Shown: piece by piece, positions 53,075-61,617 of the stretch
How the letters are laid out: each line of letters starts with the position of its first letter
Position numbering within the stretch: position 1 is the stretch's first letter
Assembly (NCBI RefSeq): GCF_000020605.1
Contig: NC_012781.1
Span: 201,001 to 265,000 of the forward strand
From: Agathobacter rectalis ATCC 33656
Lineage (GTDB): Bacteria; Bacillota; Clostridia; Lachnospirales; Lachnospiraceae
Length of the DNA: 64,000 nt
Reading direction: 5' to 3'
Made by a program: the position numbers and the translations under genes
The notes under the pieces: generated by a model
Told to the model about the DNA's origin: nothing
The model's database searches: none
Seen by the model: the letters and a program-made list of their open reading frames with translations, nothing else

Positions 53075-54726
53075 TAAATTCCACACTCATTTAAAAGTTC
53101 TTGATTTTCTAAGAGTTTTATAAGCTCAAAACGCTTATTTCTGTTATAATAGGAGTAACTTCTTGGAAAAAACTGATTTGATGGTATGACAAACGGACCA
53201 CTGGAAGGTAGTGTGCGAGACTAAATTCCACCGGTCATGTGAGGAAAATGTGAAAGTTTAATTTCCAGTCCGACAGCAGATTTCTAAGTGGTTGTTAATG
53301 GTTGAAGCGAATCAGCTTAGGCGTTAGATTGACCAAATCAGGGTCAATGCGCTTAAGCTGAAATGCGTTTAGGGTTTCTTTTCCGAGTGTCTCTAATGCG
53401 GCGTCATAAGGCGTGCTTCCATTAAGACTTTCCCTTGGAGTGGAGTTGATGTGATTCACGATTAGATTCACATCCCATTGTGTCAAAAATTCAAAACTAG
53501 TTCCTTTGGGAAGCACCATGCGAAGCATGGTGTGAGCTTGCTCAAGACCTCCTTTTTGTCCGCTACGCATGGGATCACAATAGTAGATGCTGGTACGCTG
53601 AATTTCATCCAGTCCTGTTTCAAGAGCGACAGGATCTCCGAATTCTGAACCTCTGTCTGTCAAGATATATTCAAAGACAGATAAGAACTCATAGGTGCCC
53701 ATACGTTTTTCTAAACGGTCAAAAATAAGCCGGACAGCGCCTTTAGTACAACGATTCAGGAGAAAGGCAAGGAACAGCTTTTCCTTAGTGAAGAAAAAGG
53801 TCAGTAACGTCTTGTTGGATTCTCTGGATGAGTGTACCGTATCCATTTCTACAAAAGAGGATAACCGCAGCTCACTAAAATCACTGAATAACCTTTTCTC
53901 GAAGACGGTTCTGTTTGTAATCTGTGTTTTATGGCACTTTCGTGGCTTGAAGCCGGGCTTACGTTTTAAATCAATGTTTCTGGCTGTAAACAGACCTTGA
54001 TCCAGATAGGTGTACAAGGAACGGACTGACATATCCAGTTCTGGATGATTGGTAATGATTTGATATGGAGATTGTCCCTGCTCGATTAAAGGAGAAACAA
54101 TGCCATCCTTTTTGCGTAATTCATGTTTTGTCATGTTTATACCGGCTCTGGAACCGGAAAGCTTTTCACGGTATTTTCTATCAGCAAAACGTGCATCGTA
54201 TCTGTATTTCTGGGCGATGGTGCAATGATTTATCTTTTTTGTGCAGCCATTACAGACATAGGGCGCCTTATCCAGTCTTTTGCACTGTTCCTTCACAAAA
54301 TCCTTGCAAGTTTGATTACAGGTGGGGCAGGAAGTGCATTTTACATCGCAGAGAATGATTTTTCCGCAGACATTGGTTTTCCGGCAATGGAAGCGATGAA
54401 TACAAAAGTTATGGGCATTATAGAAAGTACCTTTGTGATACCAGTCGGATAGACGGTGAGCCCTTACTTCTTTGGAAATGGTTGTTGGATCCTTGCAAAG
54501 AAAGCGGGCAATGTTCTTAAAGGTTTCTCCCTTGTTCAGTTCGTTTTCGATATAGATACGGTCTTCAAGGGAAAGGTGCTTCTGGTTTCCTGGAATATAT
54601 TTACTCATGGATATCCTTCTTTCTACTGCTGTCAGAAAGAAAGATAACCTTACCATTTTTATATGAAAGAGTAAACCTTTACTGTGCGGGAGTAAATTCC
54701 ACCACCAAATGTGGTGGTGGAATTTA
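53075..54726 (-). mobile_element. IS30-family insertion sequence (ends approximate)
   Basis: A complete IS30-type transposase gene occupies the middle. TAAATTCCAC occurs near the left end (53075-53084, also 53222-53231), and its inverse GTGGAATTTA is near the right end (54717-54726), suggesting terminal inverted repeats. The right end also forms a perfect 14-bp hairpin AAATTCCACCACCA/TGGTGGTGGAATTT. The exact ends are not resolved because the motif is repeated. A 14-bp direct repeat lies outside each end (53028, 54740). Confidence 0.7.
53295..54608 (-). CDS. IS30 family transposase
   Basis: 437 aa. The start at 54608 has GAAGGAT eight bases upstream and gives an N-terminus (KYIPGNQKHLSLEDRIYIENEL) with the IS30 helix-turn-helix NIARFLCKDPTTISKEVR. 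A Cys-rich zinc-finger-like region follows (residues ~60-125). The DDE catalytic domain is recognisable as EMDTVHS, LTDRGSEFG and GGLEQAH, and the frame is full length and intact, so it may be active. The 253 bases between its stop and the left end are non-coding. Confidence 0.93.
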   Translation of the reverse strand: MSKYIPGNQKHLSLEDRIYIENELNKGETFKNIARFLCKDPTTISKEVRAHRLSDWYHKGTFYNAHNFCIHRFHCRKTNVCGKIILCDVKCTSCPTCNQTCKDFVKEQCKRLDKAPYVCNGCTKKINHCTIAQKYRYDARFADRKYREKLSGSRAGINMTKHELRKKDGIVSPLIEQGQSPYQIITNHPELDMSVRSLYTYLDQGLFTARNIDLKRKPGFKPRKCHKTQITNRTVFEKRLFSDFSELRLSSFVEMDTVHSSRESNKTLLTFFFTKEKLFLAFLLNRCTKGAVRLIFDRLEKRMGTYEFLSVFEYILTDRGSEFGDPVALETGLDEIQRTSIYYCDPMRSGQKGGLEQAHTMLRMVLPKGTSFEFLTQWDVNLIVNHINSTPRESLNGSTPYDAALETLGKETLNAFQLKRIDPDLVNLTPKLIRFNH

Positions 54727-54739
54727 AAATTTCATTTTT

Positions 54740-54753
54740 GGATAAACAAGACA
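54740..54753. repeat. Right 14-bp direct repeat flanking the IS
   Basis: GGATAAACAAGACA, identical to 53028-53041. Confidence 0.75.
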
Positions 54754-54854
54754 TCTGTAAAATTTGTTGAAATATGGTAAATAATATAGTATACTTTTGC
54801 AGTGAATATATCTTTAGTGAAAGGAAGTGAGACTGTATTTTATTAAGCTAATAA

Positions 54855-54978
54855 TCAAATTAGGGCAAACTTATGGAAACGTAAGGACGCAAAACATGAA
54901 GTCTAAGTAATAAAATAAAATACACGTATTTTATTATATTGACGGTTCGGTTGCAATGGTTATCATTGCAGCTTTTTT
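54855..54978 (+). promoter_or_regulatory. Cyclic-di-GMP-I (GEMM) riboswitch with terminator
   Basis: Aptamer landmarks of the class-I cyclic-di-GMP riboswitch are in order: TAGGGCAAAC (54861-54870), a GGAAAC tetraloop segment (54875-54880), GGACGCAAAAC (54885-54895), GTCTAAG (54901-54907), an AATAAAATA/TATTTTATT P3 stem, and the closing GACGGTTCGGTTGC (54941-54954). A terminator GCAATG-GTTAT-CATTGC with six T (54953-54978) overlaps the 3' end of the aptamer, a standard expression platform. The ribosome site TTAGGAGG follows, then the gene at 55001. Overlap of aptamer closing stem and terminator suggests ligand-dependent read-through, but the sign is not certain. Confidence 0.9.
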
Positions 54979-55000
54979 AATTTTAGGAGGTTAATGTATT

Positions 55001-58000
55001 ATGAAGAGATTAAAACAACGAATCTTAGCAGGGGTGCTTGCATTCGTAATGTGTATTAGTACAGTAAATGTAACTGCATTCGCTCAGGAAAATGAAACGA
55101 CCAGTGAAATTCAGGAAATTATTGCAATTAGCGAAGCGGGAAGTGAAAATGAAGTATCGACAGAAAATATTGAAATAACAGATACTTCTGTTTCGGGAAA
55201 TAACGTGGAACCAGTTGAAGATAAGCCACGTAATAAAAAGCATAAAAAAGTGGCGAATGAAAAAGTTTATGAAGGTGAAAATTATAATGTTACATTTTCG
55301 GTAACATCTTCTTGGGAATCCGGTTATAATGCAAATGTCAAGGTTGAAAACACAGGAAATGATACGATACAGAACTGGTATTTATCATTTGAATATGATG
55401 ATCAAATTACCAATATTTGGAATGCAGAGATTTCTACACATGAAGAAAGTCAATATATTATTAAGAATGCCGACTGGAATCAGGATATTGTTGTTGGAGG
55501 AAGCATAGAATTTGGTATTTCAGGTAGTACAGCATTTAATGAGTTCCCAGAAAATTTTAATGTTGTAGGAGAAAATAAAGAGGTTCAAGAGGAAGATTAT
55601 TCTGTACAATATCAGGTTGATAGTGATTGGGGAAGTGGTTTCACAGGTAGCATTCAGATTACGAATAATACGGACAAGACATTAGAAGATTGGGTGTTAG
55701 AGTTTGATTTTGAAAGAGAAATAACAAATATTTGGAATGCTGTTATTGAGTCCCACGAAGGAAATCATTATGTAATAAGAAATGCCGGATATAATGCGAA
55801 TATTACTGCCGGACAGAGTGTTTTGTTTGGATTTAATGGACATGGTGGTTCAGCAAATAATGTAGCAGAAAATTGTGTATTATATTCATGGGAAATAGAT
55901 ACTACTGAATATGTAGAACTTTCTGATGGCAAGATTGAAAAAAATTATTTGGAAAGAGCAATATACACAAATTTATTGTTACAAGGTTTGTCGATTGATA
56001 ATATCCGGTTGGCGGATGATTACGATGAAGATGGTTTGACATTATCACAGGAATATGAATATGATACCAATCCATTTTCAAAAGATACGGATGAAGACGG
56101 ATTAAATGATTATGAAGAGATTAATCTACATAAGACAAATCCTATAAAATACGATTCAGACGAGGATGGAATGAGTGACGGAACAGAAATCGCTTGTGGA
56201 TTGAATCCTTTAAGTTCTGATACAGATGGAAATGGAGTTATAGATAGCCAAGAAATCGTAACACAAGCGGTTAGAATAGACACGGTGGAACAATATCAGC
56301 TTCAAGAAGTTGGAACATTACCCAATATTCAAATAACGGGAAAAGGAGATTATAGTCAAAAAATATATGCAACGGCATTGGAAAATGATGCTACAATAAT
56401 GGATATTGACTGTCTTGTAGGAACTGCGTTTGATTTTATTCATGATGAAGACTTGTCTTTTGAAAATAGTCAATTAACATTTACAATCAGTAATGAAATT
56501 TTGAAAAAAAATAAATTAACCGACTTAGCGATTGCTTGGTACAACGAAGAAGAGAATGCACTTGAATTATTAGACACAACACATAATATGGACAATTGCA
56601 CAATATCAGCAGAAGTTAGTCACTATAGTACTTATATGGTAGTATCGGTGCCTGATTATTTTTTTAATATTGATTGGGAAAATGAAGATAGTATTATTGA
56701 AGCAGGCAAAGCCGATGTTGTATTTGTGATTGATACTACTGGTTCTATGGGAAATGAAATACAAAATGTTAAAAATAACATAGAGACAGTTGTATCTAGT
56801 CTGGAAGAAAATAAGGTTGATATTCGCTTGGGACTAGTAGAATATAGAGATATTTATGCAGATGGAATTGGTTCCACCAAAAGTTATGATTGGTATACAA
56901 GTGTATCTTCCTTTAAAAGTGAGTTAGCTACTTTGGGTGTAAGTGGTGGTGGAGATACTCCGGAGTCCGTAGTAGATGCGTTGTATTGTGCAAGAAATAT
57001 GGAATATCGTACAGGAGTAAAAAAATATGTAATACTTTTAACAGATGCAAATTATAAAAATGGTACATCTGTAGATTCTGGTGCAACACTTACAGATGAG
57101 ATAAGAAGACTTGTAGAAGAAGAGCTTGTTGTATCGGTGGTTACAACGCCATCTTATTATTCTACATACAATAGTCTTGTTAGCCAGACCGATGGAGTTA
57201 CTGCAAATATTAATCAAAATTTTGCATCTGCACTTGCTCCATTAATTACTAAAATGGGAGAACAAGTAAATCAGGGATGCTGGATAAGATTATCCAACGG
57301 TTCTGTTGTATCATTAGACAAGGATCCTACTTTAGGAGATGAAACCATTGACACGGACGATGATGGTATACCAGATATCATTGAATTAAAGTCCAGTTAC
57401 AAGGTGCATGCTTATAACCCGTATACAAAGAAAATGCAGGAAATTGATACATGGTCTTTTTACAGTAATCCGTCAAAAAGAGATACGGATGGTGATACAT
57501 TAAGTGATATCGATGATTTGCAACCAACAAAATACGATACTGTTGTTATAAAAGAGAATGATTCATCTATTGCGTTTAATACAGGAAGAACCTGGTACAA
57601 TATAAGTTGCACATCTTTTGATTATTTAGACAATTTAATGCAGATGGTAGATGGAAAAGTAGACAACCCGATTCCAATAGAGCAATTTCGGCAGATTATT
57701 CAAAATGTAGCGAATAATGAAAAGCAAGCCTTTACCATTGAGGAACTAACGTATATTGCAATCATGAATAATGAAGGTTCCAAGTTATATATGCATAATT
57801 TGTCGTCAGTCACAAGGGAAAATGTATTCCAGAAAATTGCTGGTAGAGAAAGTCGTTATTATAAGCATAGCGGTATATGGTGGAATGAAAATTGGAGTGA
57901 AGTTCCAAAAGGAACTGAAAGTGGTTTCTTTAAAGGAACGGTTTTATCGGAAGCAGATATTAATCTATCTTGGGAAATTTATTGTGTATGTGATGTATAT

Positions 58001-58561
58001 ACAGTATTAACAACAGTAGCACAAGTTGGTGCGTTAGTCATTGCAATTGTGGTAGTGGCCGAGGTTACACCTGTTGTTCTTGCCAATATTCAAGGGCTGG
58101 CATATTATGTAAAAACATTTGGAATTGTTCAAGGAATTCAAATGTATCGGTATTTGGGAATTCAGAACTTGCCAAACGGTGTAATTTCATGGTTGCAAAT
58201 GGATATGGCAGATGGAGACAGTTCTGTAGATGATGTTGCATTAGCCATTCAAAAAGAAAGTGTAGAAAAGAAATTGGACACTTACTTATTAAATAAAGAT
58301 CATCCTGTAGGAGGTTCTAAAGCGAATTGGTTTGAAAAAGCATTAGGTTTTACAAAAGAAAATGCAGGACAACTTGCAAAACAGATTGTATTTGATGAAA
58401 ATGTGGCTGTCCAGACGGCTGTTACGGAACATGGAATTAAATACAATCAGTTGATATCTATAGTAGGAGCGAATGGGAAGAAGATAGATGTTGTATTTGT
58501 GTGGATAAAAAACAACGATGGATTTGTAAGATTGGTTACTGCGATACCAACAAAGAAGTAG
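55001..58561 (+). CDS. Secreted multidomain protein: CBM2-like x2, calcium repeats, VWA, C-terminal DUF6883 toxin-like domain
   Basis: 1186 aa. A signal peptide (residues 1-28, cut near AFA-QE) is followed by two CBM2-like beta domains (~90-195 and ~200-300). Each has the SSWESGYNA/SDWGSGFTG, ITNIWNA and WN/YN-x-x-I-x-x-G pattern. DxDxDG calcium repeats follow (~330-415), then a VWA domain (~568-765) with MIDAS-like DTTGSMG, and another calcium repeat (DTDDDGIPD). A hydrophobic stretch lies near 1010-1040. The last ~95 residues resemble DUF6883 (LLNKDHPVGGSKANWF ... VFVWIKNNDGFVRLVTAIP), found as a tip domain in polymorphic toxins. It is preceded by a cyclic-di-GMP riboswitch. No LPXTG or lipobox is seen. 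The toxin role is inferred. Confidence 0.82.
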   Translation: MKRLKQRILAGVLAFVMCISTVNVTAFAQENETTSEIQEIIAISEAGSENEVSTENIEITDTSVSGNNVEPVEDKPRNKKHKKVANEKVYEGENYNVTFSVTSSWESGYNANVKVENTGNDTIQNWYLSFEYDDQITNIWNAEISTHEESQYIIKNADWNQDIVVGGSIEFGISGSTAFNEFPENFNVVGENKEVQEEDYSVQYQVDSDWGSGFTGSIQITNNTDKTLEDWVLEFDFEREITNIWNAVIESHEGNHYVIRNAGYNANITAGQSVLFGFNGHGGSANNVAENCVLYSWEIDTTEYVELSDGKIEKNYLERAIYTNLLLQGLSIDNIRLADDYDEDGLTLSQEYEYDTNPFSKDTDEDGLNDYEEINLHKTNPIKYDSDEDGMSDGTEIACGLNPLSSDTDGNGVIDSQEIVTQAVRIDTVEQYQLQEVGTLPNIQITGKGDYSQKIYATALENDATIMDIDCLVGTAFDFIHDEDLSFENSQLTFTISNEILKKNKLTDLAIAWYNEEENALELLDTTHNMDNCTISAEVSHYSTYMVVSVPDYFFNIDWENEDSIIEAGKADVVFVIDTTGSMGNEIQNVKNNIETVVSSLEENKVDIRLGLVEYRDIYADGIGSTKSYDWYTSVSSFKSELATLGVSGGGDTPESVVDALYCARNMEYRTGVKKYVILLTDANYKNGTSVDSGATLTDEIRRLVEEELVVSVVTTPSYYSTYNSLVSQTDGVTANINQNFASALAPLITKMGEQVNQGCWIRLSNGSVVSLDKDPTLGDETIDTDDDGIPDIIELKSSYKVHAYNPYTKKMQEIDTWSFYSNPSKRDTDGDTLSDIDDLQPTKYDTVVIKENDSSIAFNTGRTWYNISCTSFDYLDNLMQMVDGKVDNPIPIEQFRQIIQNVANNEKQAFTIEELTYIAIMNNEGSKLYMHNLSSVTRENVFQKIAGRESRYYKHSGIWWNENWSEVPKGTESGFFKGTVLSEADINLSWEIYCVCDVYTVLTTVAQVGALVIAIVVVAEVTPVVLANIQGLAYYVKTFGIVQGIQMYRYLGIQNLPNGVISWLQMDMADGDSSVDDVALAIQKESVEKKLDTYLLNKDHPVGGSKANWFEKALGFTKENAGQLAKQIVFDENVAVQTAVTEHGIKYNQLISIVGANGKKIDVVFVWIKNNDGFVRLVTAIPTKK

Positions 58562-58636
58562 GATAAATATATAAAGATTTAGTTCTATTGAGCAGATTGA
58601 GATCTTTGAGTATTGTAAGAAAAGGTGAACGCATTT

Positions 58637-58840
58637 ATGTATGAAGAATTGCAAGTAGTAAAAGCGACAAAAAATTTATCAGACAAAGTTAAGATGGGAT
58701 GTATTGGTACAATTTTATATGTATATTTTGAAGAAAAGAGAGGATATGAAGTAGAGTTTGTCAACGATGACTACGAAACATTAGACATCTTAACCGTAGG
58801 TGAGACGGATATTGAAATCGTAGAAAATAATATGAGATAG
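58637..58840 (+). CDS. DUF4926 family small protein, candidate immunity partner of the DUF6883 domain
   Basis: 67 aa. ELQVVKATKNL, MGCIGTILYVYFEEKRGYEVEFVNDD and TLDILTVGETDIE fit the DUF4926 pattern, a small SH3-like beta protein that often lies directly after DUF6883 genes. The ATG at 58637 is about 11 bases from AAAAGG. It lies 75 bases after the large toxin-like protein, the typical place for its immunity gene. The immunity role is inference from adjacency. Confidence 0.7.
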   Translation: MYEELQVVKATKNLSDKVKMGCIGTILYVYFEEKRGYEVEFVNDDYETLDILTVGETDIEIVENNMR

Positions 58841-58931
58841 ACAAACTGGAGAACAAGCTTTGGCAATATCACACTCAGGTAATTCACAAAAATATTTTCA
58901 GACATTTGTTAATGTGTAAAAGGTGGAAGGT

Positions 58932-59150
58932 ATGTGGGCCAATATTGAAATAGAGTTGCATATGAAGCCAACCTGTCTGAGCCGAAGAATAAAAACGCAG
59001 ATATTGAAAGATGCATATTTAATGAAAAATGGAGATGTTACCGCTGTTGTTTGGGAGTTTTTTAGAAGTGATATTACTGGTCGGGGTGGTGCAACTCAAC
59101 AATTACTTGATTTCTTGACACAAAATGGAATCCAGTATGTTATTCATTAA
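58932..59150 (+). CDS. Short orphan toxin-tail-like protein
   Basis: 72 aa with AAGGTGG a few bases before the ATG. The C-terminal 50 residues (TQILKDAYLMKNGDVTAVVWEFF ... GRGGATQQLLDFLTQNGIQYVIH) look like the end of a restriction-endonuclease-fold toxin domain as found at the tips of CDI/polymorphic toxins. The catalytic N-terminal part of such a domain is absent. This fits a silent or displaced toxin cassette downstream of the main toxin gene. Alternatively it is a small free-standing protein. Family assignment is tentative. Confidence 0.5.
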   Translation: MWANIEIELHMKPTCLSRRIKTQILKDAYLMKNGDVTAVVWEFFRSDITGRGGATQQLLDFLTQNGIQYVIH

Positions 59151-59171
59151 CAGTTATAAGAGGTGACATGT

Positions 59172-59753
59172 ATGCAATATAATGGAATGACCCCGCCGTT
59201 TGAACTTATATCATTTGAAGATATGAAGAAAAAGCAAGCTGAACAATATTTTGTATGGTATATTGATACCATAGAGCAGAGGATACAGAATTTAGAAAAG
59301 TATATTAATTTAACGGGAACGCGTATGGTATTGGATAAAACACCCAATTCATTAATTGAATTATGGGATTGGTTTTCAAATCATATTGAGGTGTGTACAA
59401 AGGATGAACAAGAATTAATGTTGGAATCAGCTATGCGTCCAGATTGGATAAAAGCACATATTATGAGCGATAGACGAAAGCTGTCTCTAAATACAATTAT
59501 GATAGCAGTTGATATTTCAGCGTATTTTGGAGAAGTATTTATTAAGAATAATCCCAACATATATTGGGGTTATTTATCAAAACCAAAGAAACTTCATGGT
59601 GTAAATAGACCTAGACTATTGGGGTTTGCTGGAGATATGTCAGTTTATGCGTATGGTCGAGTTGAGATGTGTATTTGGAAGACAATAGAGACAGTAGATA
59701 ATATGCATTTGTTTAATATGTATCAAGTATGTTTGAAAATGATACAATCATAA
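59172..59753 (+). CDS. Hypothetical protein in immunity-gene position
   Basis: 193 aa, soluble, no signal. The ATG at 59172 has AAGAGGTG upstream; an earlier ATG at 59163 overlaps that site. I do not recognise the family. Residues 15-50 form a helix (ISFEDMKKKQAEQYFVWYIDTIEQRIQNLEKYI), and the C-terminal half is rich in aromatic residues (NPNIYWGYLSKPKKLHGVNRPRLLGF). Its place immediately after a toxin-tail-like gene, in a run of very small intergenic gaps, suggests an immunity protein. That is context only. Confidence 0.55.
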   Translation: MQYNGMTPPFELISFEDMKKKQAEQYFVWYIDTIEQRIQNLEKYINLTGTRMVLDKTPNSLIELWDWFSNHIEVCTKDEQELMLESAMRPDWIKAHIMSDRRKLSLNTIMIAVDISAYFGEVFIKNNPNIYWGYLSKPKKLHGVNRPRLLGFAGDMSVYAYGRVEMCIWKTIETVDNMHLFNMYQVCLKMIQS

Positions 59754-59805
59754 CTTCTTTCTTTGTTTCGAATTGTAATATTTAACACAATGCAGAGGGG
59801 CGATT

Positions 59806-59995
59806 TTATCTCGCCCCTTTATCTCTGCTTTGGTAAGGTCGGTTGACGTTCTGCTTGTCAGCTTGCTCTTGATATCGTTGTATCTTTTTGTGTATGGTTT
59901 CAGGTTTCGGAGATTTCTCTCCGTAGGTTTCTTCCCACTTGGCACCTTCTTTCTGATATGCGTCTGTGGCACGCTGCGCGGTATAAAACGCAGAC
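59806..59995 (-). pseudogene. C-terminal fragment of a mobile-element-type protein
   Basis: On the minus strand a frame from about 59995 to a stop at 59806 encodes SAFYTAQRATDAYQKEGAK... ending QSRDKGAR. It is rich in Lys, Glu and Gln like the tails of plasmid/ICE mobilisation proteins. A stop lies just upstream at the point where RhuM similarity on the other strand begins, so it is a fragment cut at ~59995. The protein family was not identified. Confidence 0.45.
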
Positions 59996-60362
59996 TATTC
60001 TTATCAATTATTACAATCTGGACGCCATTATTTCCGTTGGTTACAGGGTAAACTCCATTCAGGCAACCAGGTTCCGTATATGGGCAACCGGTATTTTGAA
60101 GGAATATATGATAAAGGGCTTTGCTATGGATGATGAGCGCCTGAAACAGGGTAAAACAGCTTTTGGAAAAGATTATTTCCGTGAATTGCTGGAAAGAGTT
60201 CGCTCCATCCGTGCCAGCGAACGCAGAATATGGCAACAGATAACGGATATATTTGCCGAGTGCAGCATTGATTATGACAGAGATTCAGATACTGCATATC
60301 ATTTTTATGCCACCATACAGAATAAATTCCACTATGCCATTACACACAAGGTGCTGAAGTAG
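59958..60362 (+). pseudogene. RhuM family protein fragment
   Basis: From about 60003 the frame matches the middle of RhuM/virulence proteins: YYNLDAIISVGYRVNS, RFRIWATGILKEYMIKGFAMDDERLK, FGKDYFRELLERVRSIRASERR and HFYATIQNKFHYAIT. It then stops after ~120 codons. Full RhuM is roughly 330 aa, so both ends are missing. Upstream codons (59958-60000) belong to the abutting minus-strand fragment. A decayed remnant, not likely functional. Confidence 0.75.
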
Positions 60363-60401
60363 CTTTTTATAATTTAGGCGAACTCAATATAAAACAATGT
60401 A

Positions 60402-60500
60402 GTGGTTGTTGTATTATCCCGTGATGATGAGCAAAGCGGTGACAGCAACAGTATCATAAACCAGAAGAAAATGTTGGAGAAATTTGCAACCGAACAGTTA
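60402..60500 (+). pseudogene. N-terminal remnant of a large serine recombinase
   Basis: 33 codons read VVVVLSRDDEQSGDSNSIINQ then KKMLEKFATEQ. This matches the catalytic-serine N-terminus of large serine integrases, with the start lost (a stop lies just upstream) and the rest replaced by unrelated sequence. It marks a former integrative element at this place. Confidence 0.7.
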
Positions 60501-60534
60501 TTAAATCTCAATCGAAAGTTACGGAGGAAACATA

Positions 60535-60954
60535 ATGGAATACAGAAAATTTGATAATATAATAATAGCGAGAATTGACAAAGGGGAGGAGATTTTGGAG
60601 CAACTGAAAGCAATTGCCATAACTGAGAATATAAAGCTTGCCAGTATTAATGCTCTTGGAGCTATCAATGATTTCACAGTCGGAGTATACAAGACAGATG
60701 AGAAGAAATATTACTCAAACAGTTTTAAAGGCTATTATGAAATAACATCGCTGACAGGTACAATCAATACAATGGATGGAGAATATTATGCACATCTTCA
60801 TTTGAGTGCCGGTAATGAAAAAGGTGAAGTGTTTGGAGGACATCTGAACAGAGCTGTTGTAAGTGCAACTTGCGAGCTCGTTATTACGGTAATTGATGGA
60901 AAAGTTGACAGAGTTTATGATGAAGAAACAGGACTTAATGTATTCAATTTCTGA
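60535..60954 (+). CDS. PPC/DUF296 domain protein
   Basis: 139 aa single PPC (DUF296) domain: FDNIIIARIDKGEEILEQLKAIA, ASINALGAINDFTVGVY, TINTMDGEYYAHLHLSAG and GGHLNRAVVSATCELVI. The His pair in the HLHL block and GGHL are the conserved metal-site residues of bacterial PPC proteins. The role in bacteria is unclear despite the DNA-binding name from plant AT-hook fusions. ACGGAGGAAA precedes the ATG. Complete and probably functional amid remnants. Confidence 0.82.
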   Translation: MEYRKFDNIIIARIDKGEEILEQLKAIAITENIKLASINALGAINDFTVGVYKTDEKKYYSNSFKGYYEITSLTGTINTMDGEYYAHLHLSAGNEKGEVFGGHLNRAVVSATCELVITVIDGKVDRVYDEETGLNVFNF

Positions 60955-61100
60955 ACACTTTTTGGTTTTTCATAATAGTATCTACAACTGTTGTTATTTT
61001 TATTTGTGGTCGATATTATTTTGCACACAATAAAAGCTATAAAAATGAGGCAATTGATTATGCAAAATGGGAGAACTTTGCAAAAGTAATTAAAAGAGCA

Positions 61101-61607
61101 ATGATCGCATGTGAAAACAGCGGGCACAGTATTCCAGACGATTTTCCTGAAGTCAGGAAAATCGTTGAAGCTGGAGTCACCACGAACCCCAAAAAAGATT
61201 ATGAACTGTCAAGATATGCATGTTATCTGATCGTTCAGAATGGAGATCCAAGAAAAGAGGTCATTGCATTAGGACAGACTTATTTTGCAATCCAGACATA
61301 CAGACAGGAGGTTGCTGACCATTTTAATGAACTGGACGAAGATAACAGAAGACTTGTTGTCAGGGGAGACATCAAACAGTGGAATCAAATGTTGGCAGAG
61401 ACAGCACATAATGCAGGAGTTATTACGAATGAGGAATTTGCGATTTTTCAAAATGCCGGATATATGGGACTATATGGTGGATTAGATGTTGAAGGTATTT
61501 TGGCAGCAGTTTATCAGAGTGTGTTTGGTGGAGATGTATATCTGTCATTAGAGGAAAAAGTAGCTAATTTATTATTTAATGAAATTGGTAACTCGCAAGT
61601 TGTTTAA
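61101..61607 (+). pseudogene. DinD-like DNA-damage-inducible protein, truncated/chimeric
   Basis: The frame from the ATG matches DinD strongly (IACENSGHSIPDDFPEVRK, YELSRYACYLIVQNGDPRKEVIALGQTYFAIQT, FQNAGYMGLYGGLDVEGI). Similarity also extends upstream of the ATG (AIDYAKWENFAKVIKRA, from about 61047). Upstream of that, the open frame turns hydrophobic and unrelated. After ~133 codons DinD text stops and a different tail (LAAVYQSVFGGDVYLSLEEKV) runs to the stop. Full DinD is ~270-280 aa. Likely a remnant joined to foreign sequence at both ends. Confidence 0.7.
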
Positions 61608-61617
61608 TGGAGAATGT

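Noticed and set aside
59748..60236. 162-codon minus-strand frame opposite RhuM
   Set aside because: The coherent minus-strand protein text lies in a different frame and only from 59995 leftward; this longer frame is antisense to the RhuM fragment.
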